NCBI RefSeq assembly: GCF_030068605.1
Contig: NZ_JASJOU010000004.1
Coordinates: 310,001 to 374,000 of the forward strand
Reading direction: 5' to 3'
DNA length: 64,000 bases
Source of the DNA: Xanthocytophaga agilis
GTDB taxonomy: Bacteria; Bacteroidota; Bacteroidia; Cytophagales; 172606-1
The notes beneath the pieces were generated by a model. The model searched no databases. It worked only from the letters and a program-made list of their open reading frames with translations, and was not told the origin of the DNA. Of this stretch, positions 8,024-17,726 are shown one piece after another; within the stretch, counting starts at the first letter, position 1; every line of letters starts with the position of its first letter. A program made the translations under genes and the position numbers.

Positions 8024-8063
8024 AACAGCTTCTACGCTTTTTATAAAAAACATAGAAGCTGTT
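8024..8063 (-). terminator. Hairpin terminator candidate after pdxJ
   Basis: Arms AACAGCTTCTA (8024-8034) and TAGAAGCTGTT (8053-8063) are exact inverted repeats around an AT-rich loop, 57 bp beyond the pdxJ stop. The T-tract on the minus strand is weak (TTGCTTAT). Confidence 0.6.
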
Positions 8064-8119
8064 CTTGTTAGCTTTTCAGCTAAAATGAAGTTATGCCCGA
8101 AATTTGGACTGATTTATGT

Positions 8120-8833
8120 TTAGCGTAATTCTTTGAGATACATTTGAATGGTATTTTCCAAACCAAAATATAATGCATCACAAACAAGGGCGTGACCAAT
8201 TGAAACTTCCTGTAAATTAGGAAGATGTTCTTTCAGATAATGTAAATTATTGAGATCCAGATCATGACCTGCATTTAATCCCAAACCAACTTCTGATGCA
8301 ACCCGGGCAGCGTGTGCAAATGGTAATACTGCTTCTTCACGATTGAGCTGGTAATGGGTCGCGTAACTTTCAGTATAGAGTTCGATTCGATCTGTGCCTG
8401 TGTGTGAAGCTCCTTCTACCATTTTTTCTATGGGATCTACAAAAATAGAGGTACGAATACCATAGCTTTTTAATTCTGCTATAATATCCTGAAGCATACT
8501 TCTATGCTGGATAGTATCCCAGCCAAAACTGGACGTTATTGCCTCTGGAGGATCTGGGACTAAAGTAGCTTGAGTAGGTTGTACTCGTTTAACCAACTCC
8601 ATATATCTGGCATCCGGGTAACCTTCGATATTAAATTCTGTTGTAACTATTTCCTTTAATTCAATAACGTCACGATATCGTATATGACGTTCATCTGGAC
8701 GTGGATGTACCGTTATTCCTTCTGCTCCAAATCGTTCACAATCCTGTGCAACCCGAATTACATTGGGGTTATTTCCCCCACGAGAATTGCGCAGTGTGGC
8801 AATTTTATTAATATTAACAGATAACTTGGTCAT
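8120..8833 (-). CDS. pdxJ: Pyridoxine 5'-phosphate synthase PdxJ
   Basis: A 237-residue protein, the usual length for PdxJ. It catalyses the last step of the DXP-dependent vitamin B6 pathway, condensing 1-deoxyxylulose 5-phosphate with 3-amino-2-oxopropyl phosphate to give pyridoxine 5'-phosphate. Family landmarks are LSVNINKIATLRNSRGG at the N-terminus, GITVHPRPDERHIR near residue 40, the NIEGYP segment, LVPDPPEAITSS near residue 95, and GLNAGHDL near residue 200. The fold is a cytoplasmic TIM barrel. It lies 138 bp downstream of the UBP zinc-finger gene in the same direction, so it may share that transcript or have its own promoter. A hairpin follows its stop. Confidence 0.95.
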   Translation of the reverse strand: MTKLSVNINKIATLRNSRGGNNPNVIRVAQDCERFGAEGITVHPRPDERHIRYRDVIELKEIVTTEFNIEGYPDARYMELVKRVQPTQATLVPDPPEAITSSFGWDTIQHRSMLQDIIAELKSYGIRTSIFVDPIEKMVEGASHTGTDRIELYTESYATHYQLNREEAVLPFAHAARVASEVGLGLNAGHDLDLNNLHYLKEHLPNLQEVSIGHALVCDALYFGLENTIQMYLKELR

Positions 8834-8971
8834 TGGCTGTAAATGGTATTATAGTTTTGTTTCAGTAAATGTTCCAAAGTAAAGGCTATTTGGTAATACT
8901 ATCAATCAAAACTTTTGTATTCTGAGTAATAAAAATTTTTAATCTCTTTTCTGAAAACAAACTCTCCCTTC

Positions 8972-9247
8972 CTAATATTCCGCAAAGCTGGAGTCTGTAT
9001 AACACCAAAACCATTGTTCTCCGGGTTCAGCAGAGATAACTACAGGATGACCTGTTCGATGAAAATGTTTGGTTGCATGTTTATTAGGTGACGAATCACA
9101 ACATAAAGTAACGCCACAGGTTTGACAAGTACGTAGATGCAGCCATGGACTGCCTGACTGGATACATTCTTCACATACATACTCTTTGGCGATTTTTAGT
9201 TCTTTAATATCCAGAATATGTTGACAGGCGATTGGTTCGATAGACAT
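8972..9247 (-). CDS. UBP-type zinc-finger protein
   Basis: A 91-residue protein that is essentially one UBP-type (ZnF-UBP) zinc finger. Visible ligands are Cys8-His10 in ACQH, the CEEC pair, a CQTCGVTLCC cluster and the HATKHFHRTGHPV histidines. It ends with WFWCYTDSSFAEY. Eukaryotic ZnF-UBP domains bind the free C-terminus of ubiquitin; bacterial stand-alone versions have no established ligand. It lies 40 bp downstream of the receiver/thioredoxin-reductase fusion and is clearly part of its operon. The association of this small finger with that fusion and a cyclic-nucleotide-domain kinase is a pattern I recall from other Bacteroidota, which suggests a common pathway. Confidence 0.85.
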   Translation of the reverse strand: MSIEPIACQHILDIKELKIAKEYVCEECIQSGSPWLHLRTCQTCGVTLCCDSSPNKHATKHFHRTGHPVVISAEPGEQWFWCYTDSSFAEY

Positions 9248-9287
9248 ACAGTAAAAAGCTTAGAGATCAAATAAAATGGGATAATAG

Positions 9288-10949
9288 TTATATTTCTGCC
9301 AGGTACTTGTGTACAAAGCTGATCGCCATAGCCCCTTCTCCCACAGCTGAGGCGACTCTGTTCATAGCTGTTGCCCGTACATCACCTGAAGCAAAGATAC
9401 CTGGAACACATGTTTCCAGAGGATATGGCTCCCGTTCCAGTTTCCATGATTTCTTAAAATTGGGATAAAGAAATAAATTGCGGCCTGTCTCTATAAATCC
9501 ACGAGGATCTTTAAACAGATTGATAGGCATCCAGTCTGTAAAAGGCTTTGCTCCAATAAAGATAAATAAAGAATCGGCATGTAAAGTTTGTACATCGCCT
9601 GAGTTCAGCTCTTTTATATCCAGTTCCTGAAGATGCCCGTTGCCTCGTGCTTCCACAATTTCAGAACAAGGTAGTAGCCGGATATTGGGTGTATCCTTAA
9701 TTTGATCAATCAGATAATGAGACATAGTCTCAGTTAAATCAGGACGACGAATGACAATATAGACAGTTTTTGCATATTGAGACAAGTACATAGCTCCTTG
9801 TCCGGCAGAGTTGCCGCCACCTACAACAAAAACCTCCCGATCTCTACATCCATTGGCTTCTGTAGTTGCTGCGCCATAGTATACACCCGCTCCGGTAAAA
9901 TCAGAAACACCTTTGGTATCAAGTTTACGATAATCTACTCCTGTAGCGATAATCAGACTTCTGGTATTGATTTTTGCTCCAGTTGAAAGAGTTAGTATTT
10001 TGTAATTATCCTGTAACTCAATATCGACTACTTCTGCTGGCGACAGAAATTCTACACCAAAGCGTGTTGCCTGGGTTATTGCTCTTCTTGAGAGGTCTGA
10101 ACCGCTGAGACCTGAAGGAAATCCAAGGTAATTTTCAATGCGTGAACTTGTACCTGCCTGACCACCAGGTGCCCGTTTTTCGATAAGCAATGTTTTGAGC
10201 CCTTCAGACCCTCCATATACAGCCGCAGATAGTCCGGCAGGCCCAGCTCCAATAATAACAACATCGTATAATTCGGCTGAAGCATGAGGTTTTAAGCCCA
10301 GTCTTTCTGCTATTTCCGTCACGGAAGGATCTTTTAAGTAAGTACCATCTTCAAGCAAAACAACCGGAAGTTCTTTCATATCAATGAAATAGGTTGCCAG
10401 CAACTCTTTAGCTTTGTCACTGGTTTCAACATCCATCCATTGATAGGGGAATAAATTACCTGAAAGAAAATCTTTTATTTCATGAGATTTTGGGGAAAAC
10501 TGGAATCCAATAACTCGTAATCCTTCATAATCAGGAGTATAGTTGTTTTGCCAGGCTTCCAGTAAATCATTTAATACTGGAAACATTTTTTCTTCAGGCG
10601 GGTCCCATGGCTTCATCAGATAGTAATCCAGTTGTACATCATTGATCGCCTTAATAGCAGCATCTGTATCTGAATAGGCAGTCAGAAGGACTCTCTTGGC
10701 TTCGGGAAATTCTTTTTTGGCTTTACTCAGATAGTCAACTCCCAGCATTTCTGGCATGCGTTGATCTGAGATTAGCATGGCTACTGTTTCATTTTTCTTT
10801 TTTAATTCTTTAAGTGCATTAAGTGCTTCACTAGCAGATTCTGTACTAAGAATTTTATAATCTTTTCGATAAGTATTTCGTAAATCCCGCGAAAGAGCCC
10901 GCAACACCTGAGGGTCATCATCGACAGCAATAATAATAGGTTGTTTCAT
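9288..10949 (-). CDS. Receiver domain fused to a Grx-like fold and a thioredoxin-reductase-like flavoprotein
   Basis: A 553-residue three-part protein. Residues 1-130 form a CheY-like receiver with the phosphoacceptor Asp62 in LISDQRMP and a conserved KPW. Residues 140-222 look like a glutaredoxin/thioredoxin fold (FQFSPKSHEIKDFL, then LPVVLLEDG with the cis-Pro position) but have no cysteine. Residues 228-553 resemble thioredoxin reductase: FAD motif GAGPAG at 234-239, NADPH motif VVGGGNSAGQGA, and the C-terminal FASGDVR FAD signature. The redox-active CxxC expected before the NADPH domain is missing; only one cysteine (ANGC) is near. It is thus probably a phosphorylation-controlled flavoprotein with a substrate other than thioredoxin. 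An ATG six codons upstream (10967) is an alternative start. The kinase at 11046-12431 is its likely phosphodonor. Confidence 0.85.
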   Translation of the reverse strand: MKQPIIIAVDDDPQVLRALSRDLRNTYRKDYKILSTESASEALNALKELKKKNETVAMLISDQRMPEMLGVDYLSKAKKEFPEAKRVLLTAYSDTDAAIKAINDVQLDYYLMKPWDPPEEKMFPVLNDLLEAWQNNYTPDYEGLRVIGFQFSPKSHEIKDFLSGNLFPYQWMDVETSDKAKELLATYFIDMKELPVVLLEDGTYLKDPSVTEIAERLGLKPHASAELYDVVIIGAGPAGLSAAVYGGSEGLKTLLIEKRAPGGQAGTSSRIENYLGFPSGLSGSDLSRRAITQATRFGVEFLSPAEVVDIELQDNYKILTLSTGAKINTRSLIIATGVDYRKLDTKGVSDFTGAGVYYGAATTEANGCRDREVFVVGGGNSAGQGAMYLSQYAKTVYIVIRRPDLTETMSHYLIDQIKDTPNIRLLPCSEIVEARGNGHLQELDIKELNSGDVQTLHADSLFIFIGAKPFTDWMPINLFKDPRGFIETGRNLFLYPNFKKSWKLEREPYPLETCVPGIFASGDVRATAMNRVASAVGEGAMAISFVHKYLAEI

Positions 10950-11045
10950 TTCTATGCGGTTAAACAATCAAGTGGGTAAATGTGTGATGTATGGTTCTCT
11001 GAGAATTATTTCCTAAAACTATCGCAAAAAGTAAAGTTACACCAA

Positions 11046-12431
11046 TTAATCAATAGGCAGACAAACGTTGAATTCTGTTTGCCCTGGTTTAGAGTTAACT
11101 TTTATCTTTCCATTGTGCTGTTTGATAATACTTTGTACAATCTCAAGCCCAAGTCCTGTTCCTTTGCCAACAGGCTTTGTTGTAAAAAACGGATCAAATA
11201 TCATTCCTATGATTTCTTCAGGAATACCTATCCCATTATCGACAATTTTAGTTATGATAAAATTTCTATCTTTAAAGGACTTAATATGAAGCTGTCCATG
11301 ATCTTCCATGGCATCAATAGCATTATCTATCAAATTAGTCCAGACCTGGTTCATTTCTCCTATATTAATATTAATCTGAGGTAAATCGTTTGGAATATCA
11401 AGTTTTACTTCAATATTTTTTGTTTTTAGTTTGTGTTGCAGGATGGTTAAGGTGCTTTGTATGCCTTCTCTTAAATTTACTTTTTGTTTATCCGTTCCTC
11501 CATCCATATGAGAATATTCTTTAATGGCTTTGACTAGTTTTGAAATTCTTGTTGAAGCTTCTGCAATTTCATTTACCATTTTTTCTGTGGTAAGTACATT
11601 GCATAACCAATCCAACACAGAGGAAAGATGGCTTGTTGAGACCTTCTGATTGATAAAATCTAAATCATTCGCTGTCAGATCATAATCGACAAAACACTCT
11701 GCTAATTCGTATGCATTGTTTAGTCCATGTTCTTCAAGCCAATCCGTTAATTCATCTTCCAGAGAAGTTCTTTCCATGAGTGAAATATTGATTCTGGGAC
11801 CAGCTTTGATCTTAGAAAATAATACTTCATTGACCTGATCTACTTGCTCTGCTGTTAGTTGCATGGAAACTACTTTTTTGAGCTTTAAAGGAACAGAGTT
11901 TAGGTGTTTTTTTAGTGCATCTGAACTTCTAATAACAGCAGATGCTGGGTTATTAAGTTCATGAGCAAGTCCGGCTGAAAGCTTTCCCAAAGAAATCATT
12001 TTTTCATTCTGTTGCTGAAACTTTGTAAAGTCTCTAACCCGATCAATCATCAGATGAACTAGCATTTCTGTTAACTCATATTGTGTTTGAATCATCTCTG
12101 GAAAATAATCTGTATGTAAAGCCAGTAATAGGGTAGGGTCTACTGCTACTCCGTTTCCATTGGCCTTTTGGAGACGAGAGTAGGGCAGACTTCCTCCTAT
12201 ATGACCTTTTTCATTATACCCAAACTCTATCTGTTGATTTCCCTGCATGAAAAAAATGCGCAGGCGACCTTTCAGTACAATAAAAAGTTTATCCACCAGA
12301 TCTCCTTTTCGGAATGCATAGTCTCCTATTTCTAGGGTTAGGAGTTCACTATGATCTGTTAACCATTGGATTTGATCTTTAGGGACAGAGGAAAGGTGTT
12401 CGTTAGATTCTAGTTCTTGTTGTATATCCAT
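11046..12431 (-). CDS. Cyclic-nucleotide-binding-domain histidine kinase
   Basis: A 461-residue cytoplasmic protein. Residues 15-135 form a cNMP-binding (Crp-like) beta-barrel sensor with FRKGDLVDKLFIVLKGRLRIF, though the usual arginine-containing phosphate-binding cassette is not obvious, so ligand binding is uncertain. The kinase core follows, with the phosphoacceptor His157 in LAHELNNP, an N-box IDNAIDAM, and G-boxes DNGIGIP and GTGLGLEIV. A long helical insert separates the H-box from the ATPase domain. There are no membrane spans. It is the first gene of an operon whose next gene is the receiver/flavoprotein fusion, which gives a plausible kinase-receiver pair. The start ATG lies at the 3' side of a 528-bp gap to the divergent susC gene. 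Confidence 0.88.
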   Translation of the reverse strand: MDIQQELESNEHLSSVPKDQIQWLTDHSELLTLEIGDYAFRKGDLVDKLFIVLKGRLRIFFMQGNQQIEFGYNEKGHIGGSLPYSRLQKANGNGVAVDPTLLLALHTDYFPEMIQTQYELTEMLVHLMIDRVRDFTKFQQQNEKMISLGKLSAGLAHELNNPASAVIRSSDALKKHLNSVPLKLKKVVSMQLTAEQVDQVNEVLFSKIKAGPRINISLMERTSLEDELTDWLEEHGLNNAYELAECFVDYDLTANDLDFINQKVSTSHLSSVLDWLCNVLTTEKMVNEIAEASTRISKLVKAIKEYSHMDGGTDKQKVNLREGIQSTLTILQHKLKTKNIEVKLDIPNDLPQININIGEMNQVWTNLIDNAIDAMEDHGQLHIKSFKDRNFIITKIVDNGIGIPEEIIGMIFDPFFTTKPVGKGTGLGLEIVQSIIKQHNGKIKVNSKPGQTEFNVCLPID

Positions 12432-12959
12432 AAATCAATAGTGAATAAGAGATTGACATTATCGGAACTCTATACTTGTAATAACGCGAAACGGATTTAA
12501 AAAAAATATAGGTAAATAAAAATTGTATTTTATTTATACAGTGTATATACCTTTTTGATGCCTGCCTCATGTTTGATGAAAATATGGTTTAAACAATACA
12601 CCATGCTATTTGTATAAATTTTATAGACGTTTGATAAAGTTGTATTTCTATTTATGGTGAACATAAAATTTATTTCGATGATAATATTGCTGTTTATTTT
12701 GTTTTTTAGTTATTTGGCAGAATAATTTTAGGTTTCAAAATGATATTTTAGTTTTTTTTCTTCTTTACGTGGATTATTATTTGCTGTGTAGATGCTTTCT
12801 GAATATATAAATAATGATGGAGATATATTACATGTTATACAAAATAGTGATTAAAGAGCTTTGGTTGAAATTTACAAATATGTGATTTTTTTTATATGTA
12901 TAGATAGGCTATGGATTAATTAAGTTTCTCTTCAAAAACCAAACTTTAAACCTTGATTT
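12432..12959. other. Divergent intergenic region upstream of susC-1
   Basis: This 528-bp, very AT-rich region separates the kinase gene from susC-1 and must hold promoters for both. A 13-bp perfect palindrome TATACAGTGTATA lies at 12535-12547. No open frame or RNA is recognisable, and I cannot place a Bacteroidota-type promoter with confidence. Confidence 0.5.
12940..12959 (+). promoter_or_regulatory. Conserved 20-bp leader directly before susC-1
   Basis: CAAACTTTAAACCTT followed by GATTT abuts the ATG. The same 20 bases, with one change, abut the ATG of susC-2 (19732-19751). There is no purine-rich Shine-Dalgarno sequence, so this may be a translation-initiation or post-transcriptional control element. 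Confidence 0.6.
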
Positions 12960-15900
12960 ATGAAAAAAATTCTACTGGTTTGTTTAAAATTTCTGCTTTG
13001 TGCTGGGTATTTATTTGCACAGGATAGGGTAATTACCGGAAAGGTTACAGATTCTGGTGATCATACCCCACTTCCTGGAGTAAATATCCTTATTAAGGGA
13101 ACGAACAGGGGAACAAGTACAGATTCTAATGGAAAGTTCCAGTTGTCAGTACCTAATGAGACTCAGACATTAGTGTTTTCCTTTATTGGCTTTGTTACCA
13201 AAGAGGTCTCTATTGGTAATAATTCTGCAATTGATGTTGCATTGGACAGTGATGTTCACTCATTGCAAGAGGTGGTTATTGGAGCATTAGGAATTCAACG
13301 TCAATCGAAAGAATTGGGCTATTCTGTCGGCAAAGTAAAGTCAGATGAGCTTAATCAGGCAAAAGCATTGAATGCAGCAACTGCACTTTCCGGAAAAGTA
13401 GCAGGACTTCAGGTAAATACTATAAACAATGGTGTTAATCCTTCAACGCGTATTGTATTAAGAGGTAATCGTTCTTTGGTTGGAGATAATCAGGCCTTGG
13501 TTGTAATAGATGGTGTACAGGTTCCTCAGGATGCTATCAATTATCTGAATCCAAATGATATAGAAAGTATAAATGTTCTTAAGGGAGCAAATGCTGCTGC
13601 CTTATATGGGTCTTCTGCTTCAAATGGAGCCTTGATTATTACGACAAAAAGAGGAGCAACTCCAGAGCCACGAATTACTTTTACAAACACGTCAAGTTTG
13701 GAAAGTATAAGTTTTATGCCAAAGTTCAATGATAGATTTGGTGGTGGAACTGAGAATTATAGCCGTATTTTTGTTCCATTTGAAAATCAATCCTATGGTC
13801 CGGAATACACTACAGGGCCAGTAGAGTCTTCTGTTGATGGAGCTGTTGAAGGAACATTAATTCCTGTAGGGCGAGAGTTGGAAGATGGTACTCGTCAAAA
13901 AATACCCTATTTGCCATTAAAAGATGAAAGACGGAAAGCATTTGATGTTGGACGTACTACTCAAAATGACTTTTCAATCCAAGTAGGTGATAAGTCAGGA
14001 GGTTTTTTCTTTTCCTTACAGGATGTTGTTACAAAAGGTGTTTTGCCTGGTGATGAATATAGAAGAACTGGTGGACGTTTTAATGCGGATCGTACCTATA
14101 AAGGTTTAAAAGCCGGATTTAATCTGGCCTATTCTCAGGTAGCTACCAATACTACTAACTCTAATTTTTATAACAATATATTAAACACTCCATCTTATAT
14201 TCCTATTTCAACATATAGAAACTGGCGTGATTATAAGAATGCGGATGGTTCTTTGAATTACGCTAACCCAAATAACTATTACAATGATTATTTTGATAAT
14301 CCTTATTTTAGTAAAGATATCAACCGGAATTCAAATCGGGTAGGATATTTGACTGGAGGATTTGATCTTTCCTATCAGGCAACAAGTTGGCTTTCTTTTG
14401 CTTATCGTGCAGGTCTTACATATAACACATACAGTGGAAAAAACTGGTCTGAAAAATTTACTTACACCGATTTTGCTAAAGCTTCTGGTAAATACAATGC
14501 AAAAGACCTTGCTGGTAGTGCTGGTGATTACAGTGCTTATGAAAGTCAGATTAATACTGATTTCTTAATCACTATGAAAAAGAATATAGGAGTATTTTCT
14601 GGTACATTGATTTTGGGTAATAATATTCGCCAGAAAACCTCTAAATATGTTAATGCAGGTATTTCTTCTTTGGTTATATCTGGATTATACAATCTTAATA
14701 ACCTAACAGGACAGCCTACTGCTGGTGAAAGCAACTTTACTTCTCGCTTACTGGGCTTTTATGGTGATTTTACCTTAGGATATAGAGACTTCTTGTTTGT
14801 GCATGCATCCGCCCGTGAGGATGTGACCTCTGTTCTGGCACCAGAAAATCGCAGTTATTTTTATCCTGGTGTTGATGTTTCGTTGGTTCTTTCTGATATG
14901 ATTCCAGCAATTAAAAACAGCAACACAATCACTTATGCAAAGCTAACAGCTGCAGCTACAAAAGTGGGTGGCGTTAATGTTGGTCCATATGAATTACAGA
15001 CTGTGTTTAACACAAGTGGTGGATTTCCCTATGGTAGTCTGCCAGGATTTACATATGGGAACACAATAAAAGATCCTTTATTAAAGCCAGAGTTTACGAC
15101 ATCTTATGAAGTAGGTGGAGAATTGGGCTTGTTTAATAACAGAGTGAATCTAGAGTTGGCATATTATAGTCAAAAGACTACTAATCAGACTGTAAGTATT
15201 GATATCTCTGGTACAACAGGCTTTTCAAGAGCTACTATCAATACCGGGGCAATGCTTAACCGGGGATACGAGGTTACGCTTAAAGGAACTCCTGTAAATA
15301 CAAGTTATGGTTTAAAGTGGGATGTGAATTTGAATTATAGCTATATAGATAATAAAATTTTATCTCTATATGAAGGTCTGGATGAAATCAACCTAAGTTC
15401 CTATTATGGAGTTGTTAACTCAAGTCTTTATCAGGTATTTGCCCGTGTAGGAGAACAATATCCTATTATGAAAGTAGTTGCCTACAAGAGAGACCCTCAG
15501 GGACGTGTTATTGTAGATGCAAACACAGGATATCCTGTTAAGGATCCTAATCTGAAGTCTATGGGGCAAACTAATCCGAAGCACAGATTGGGGTTATCTA
15601 CTACGGTTAAGTACAAAGGGCTAGCATTGAGCGCATTGGCTGAGTATAGAGGTGGCAATGTCGTAGCTCATGGTTTAGCTGAAACTATGTGGTTTACAGG
15701 TCTGGCTGGACCAACGACAAATTATGGTCGTGAGCGCTTTATCTTCCCTAACTCTGTTTACCAATCCGGATCAAATGCAGATGGAACACCTGTCTATGTT
15801 GAGAACAAAGATGTTGCATTGAAAGATGGTGGTTTAGGTGCATGGGACAGTAATTTAAGAAATATAGGAGAGAATTTTGTGACTAGTGGAGCCTTCTGGA

Positions 15901-16139
15901 AATTAAGAGAGGTTTCATTAAGCTATGACCTGCCTACAGCTTTATTGTCTAAGACAAAAGTATTAAAAACTGCTAAAATTAGCCTTGTAGGTAGAAACTT
16001 GTTGACTTTACTTCCTAAGGCTAATGTGTATACCGATCCCGAGTTTAATAATACTACTACTAATGCTGTTGGAGTTAATGCCACATACATTACTCCTCCA
16101 ACACGTACCTATGGTTTTTCTGTGTCTGTTGGTCTTTAA
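12960..16139 (+). CDS. SusC/RagA-family TonB-dependent outer-membrane transporter (susC-1)
   Basis: A 1059-residue outer-membrane protein. A signal peptide (about residues 1-20, ending in LFAQ) is followed by a CarboxypepD_reg-like domain (about 24-100), a plug domain with NQALVVIDGVQV and GANAAALYGSSASNGALIITTKRG, and a C-terminal 22-strand barrel ending in an aromatic-rich strand (TYGFSVSVGL). SusC proteins import oligomers across the outer membrane with energy from TonB, working with the lipoprotein encoded next. The substrate cannot be read from the sequence: no glycoside hydrolase, sulfatase or polysaccharide lyase is nearby. It is the first gene of a three-gene operon ending at a strong terminator at 18685-18720. 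Confidence 0.95.
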   Translation: MKKILLVCLKFLLCAGYLFAQDRVITGKVTDSGDHTPLPGVNILIKGTNRGTSTDSNGKFQLSVPNETQTLVFSFIGFVTKEVSIGNNSAIDVALDSDVHSLQEVVIGALGIQRQSKELGYSVGKVKSDELNQAKALNAATALSGKVAGLQVNTINNGVNPSTRIVLRGNRSLVGDNQALVVIDGVQVPQDAINYLNPNDIESINVLKGANAAALYGSSASNGALIITTKRGATPEPRITFTNTSSLESISFMPKFNDRFGGGTENYSRIFVPFENQSYGPEYTTGPVESSVDGAVEGTLIPVGRELEDGTRQKIPYLPLKDERRKAFDVGRTTQNDFSIQVGDKSGGFFFSLQDVVTKGVLPGDEYRRTGGRFNADRTYKGLKAGFNLAYSQVATNTTNSNFYNNILNTPSYIPISTYRNWRDYKNADGSLNYANPNNYYNDYFDNPYFSKDINRNSNRVGYLTGGFDLSYQATSWLSFAYRAGLTYNTYSGKNWSEKFTYTDFAKASGKYNAKDLAGSAGDYSAYESQINTDFLITMKKNIGVFSGTLILGNNIRQKTSKYVNAGISSLVISGLYNLNNLTGQPTAGESNFTSRLLGFYGDFTLGYRDFLFVHASAREDVTSVLAPENRSYFYPGVDVSLVLSDMIPAIKNSNTITYAKLTAAATKVGGVNVGPYELQTVFNTSGGFPYGSLPGFTYGNTIKDPLLKPEFTTSYEVGGELGLFNNRVNLELAYYSQKTTNQTVSIDISGTTGFSRATINTGAMLNRGYEVTLKGTPVNTSYGLKWDVNLNYSYIDNKILSLYEGLDEINLSSYYGVVNSSLYQVFARVGEQYPIMKVVAYKRDPQGRVIVDANTGYPVKDPNLKSMGQTNPKHRLGLSTTVKYKGLALSALAEYRGGNVVAHGLAETMWFTGLAGPTTNYGRERFIFPNSVYQSGSNADGTPVYVENKDVALKDGGLGAWDSNLRNIGENFVTSGAFWKLREVSLSYDLPTALLSKTKVLKTAKISLVGRNLLTLLPKANVYTDPEFNNTTTNAVGVNATYITPPTRTYGFSVSVGL

Positions 16140-16180
16140 TAAGTAGTATTATAATAACAACCCTTAACGTAAGAAACTCA

Positions 16181-17695
16181 ATGAAGAAATATATTTATAC
16201 AATTGCATTGGCTATTTCGCTGATTGGATTGAGTAGCTGTGAAGGTTTTCTTGATGTAAATGATAATCCTAATCAAGCTGTTTCATCAACACCAGACTTA
16301 GTAATTGCTGCAGCTTTAAATAATACAGCTGCTCGCCTTGCTCACCATGAAATAGGTGCTTTCTGGGTTGGACAATGGTCTCCTACCGGTAGTGTTTCTG
16401 GTTTTAATGAACAGAAAACCTATGATATCACAACTAACTTTCTGAATGGAACTTGGATAGGTATATATGACAACCTGCAAGATTATCTATATGTAGAGCA
16501 AAATGCTGCCAATAGAAAAAGTTTAAGTGGTATAGCCAAAGTTATGAAAGCATACAACTATCAGTTATTAGTTGATATGTATAATAATGTTCCTTATTCA
16601 GATGCTTTGAAGGGAACCGCATCTATACGGCCACAATATGATGAAGGACAAGTGATTTATGATAACTTAATCACGGTGTTGGATGATGCAATCGTAGATT
16701 TGACAGTTCCTGTTTCTGGAGATAATCCTTCTGCTGGTTCTGCTGATATTTATTTTGGTGGCAACATAACAAAATGGCGCAAATTTGCTAACACTTTAAA
16801 GCTGCGAATACTTCTCCGTCAGATTAATGTTGCTGGAAAAGAAAATTACATTAAGGAACAGATTGCCAAAATTGCTGCAGAAGGTTCTGGTTTTTTAGGT
16901 GCAGATGAGAATGTATTATCTAATCCTGGCTATACCAAATCTTCTGGCAAGATGAATCAGTTCTACGAATCTTATGGATTTACTGCCGCAGATAAAAAAG
17001 CAGGAAACAGAGATTTCTATTGCTATTCTAAGTTCTTTGTTGATAATATGAAGAGTACAAATGATATGGCTCGTTTGGCTCGTTTAGCAACTACAGCTAC
17101 AGCTGCTCCTTATACTGGACAATACAGAGGACCTGAATTTGGAGAAGGAAATGATGACTATCTGGCTACAAAAGTTTCTTTATTTGGACCTGCTATTGCT
17201 GATCCTCCCAAGGCACTTGATGGTACAAATGATAATGGATATGCAAGAGCTATGGTAGTAATGACTGCTGCAGAAAGCTTTTTTCTGCAAGCTGAAGCTG
17301 TACAGAGAGGATATTTATCTGGCGATGCTAAAACTTTGTTTGAATCAGGTATAACAGAATCTTTTAAGCTTTTAGGTGTTGCTGATGCTTCTACTGCTGC
17401 CTCAGATTATTACAATCAAAGTATTTCTAATGTTAGTTGGAATTCTTCTAGTGATAAGATCGAGGCAATTGTTTATCAAAAGTGGGTGGCTTTGACAAGT
17501 TATAATGGTTTTGAAGCTTGGTGTGAATACAGGAGAACAGGTGTACCAGATGTTCCTCTTTCTACACGTGCTATAGGTATTCAACAGCCAGTAAGAATTT
17601 TGTATCCTGCTTCTGAATATAGTACCAATGCGGCTAATGTAAAAGGACAAGGGACAATCAGCCAATTTACAAGTAAGATATTCTGGATTAAATAA
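16181..17695 (+). CDS. SusD/RagB-like nutrient-binding lipoprotein (susD-1)
   Basis: A 504-residue surface lipoprotein. The lipobox is LSSC at about residues 17-20, followed by EGFLDVNDNPNQAV, which is typical of the SusD-like_2 subgroup. The rest has the helical TPR-like SusD character (YDNLQDYLYVEQN, MKAYNYQLLVDMYNNVPYSDAL) and ends with RILYPASEYSTN. SusD proteins cap the SusC barrel and capture substrate. The start lies 41 bp after the susC-1 stop, and the DUF1735 lipoprotein follows. It is clearly paralogous to susD-2 at 23015-24562, with shared DNVPYTDAL-type and ILYPASE motifs. Confidence 0.93.
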   Translation: MKKYIYTIALAISLIGLSSCEGFLDVNDNPNQAVSSTPDLVIAAALNNTAARLAHHEIGAFWVGQWSPTGSVSGFNEQKTYDITTNFLNGTWIGIYDNLQDYLYVEQNAANRKSLSGIAKVMKAYNYQLLVDMYNNVPYSDALKGTASIRPQYDEGQVIYDNLITVLDDAIVDLTVPVSGDNPSAGSADIYFGGNITKWRKFANTLKLRILLRQINVAGKENYIKEQIAKIAAEGSGFLGADENVLSNPGYTKSSGKMNQFYESYGFTAADKKAGNRDFYCYSKFFVDNMKSTNDMARLARLATTATAAPYTGQYRGPEFGEGNDDYLATKVSLFGPAIADPPKALDGTNDNGYARAMVVMTAAESFFLQAEAVQRGYLSGDAKTLFESGITESFKLLGVADASTAASDYYNQSISNVSWNSSSDKIEAIVYQKWVALTSYNGFEAWCEYRRTGVPDVPLSTRAIGIQQPVRILYPASEYSTNAANVKGQGTISQFTSKIFWIK

Positions 17696-17726
17696 ATTAA
17701 CTATTCAAATGTATTGATGAATAATT

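Noticed and set aside
10980-11384. 134-codon plus-strand frame opposite the 3' end of the kinase gene
   Set aside because: The minus-strand kinase with its HATPase motifs explains this DNA; the frame is a shadow.
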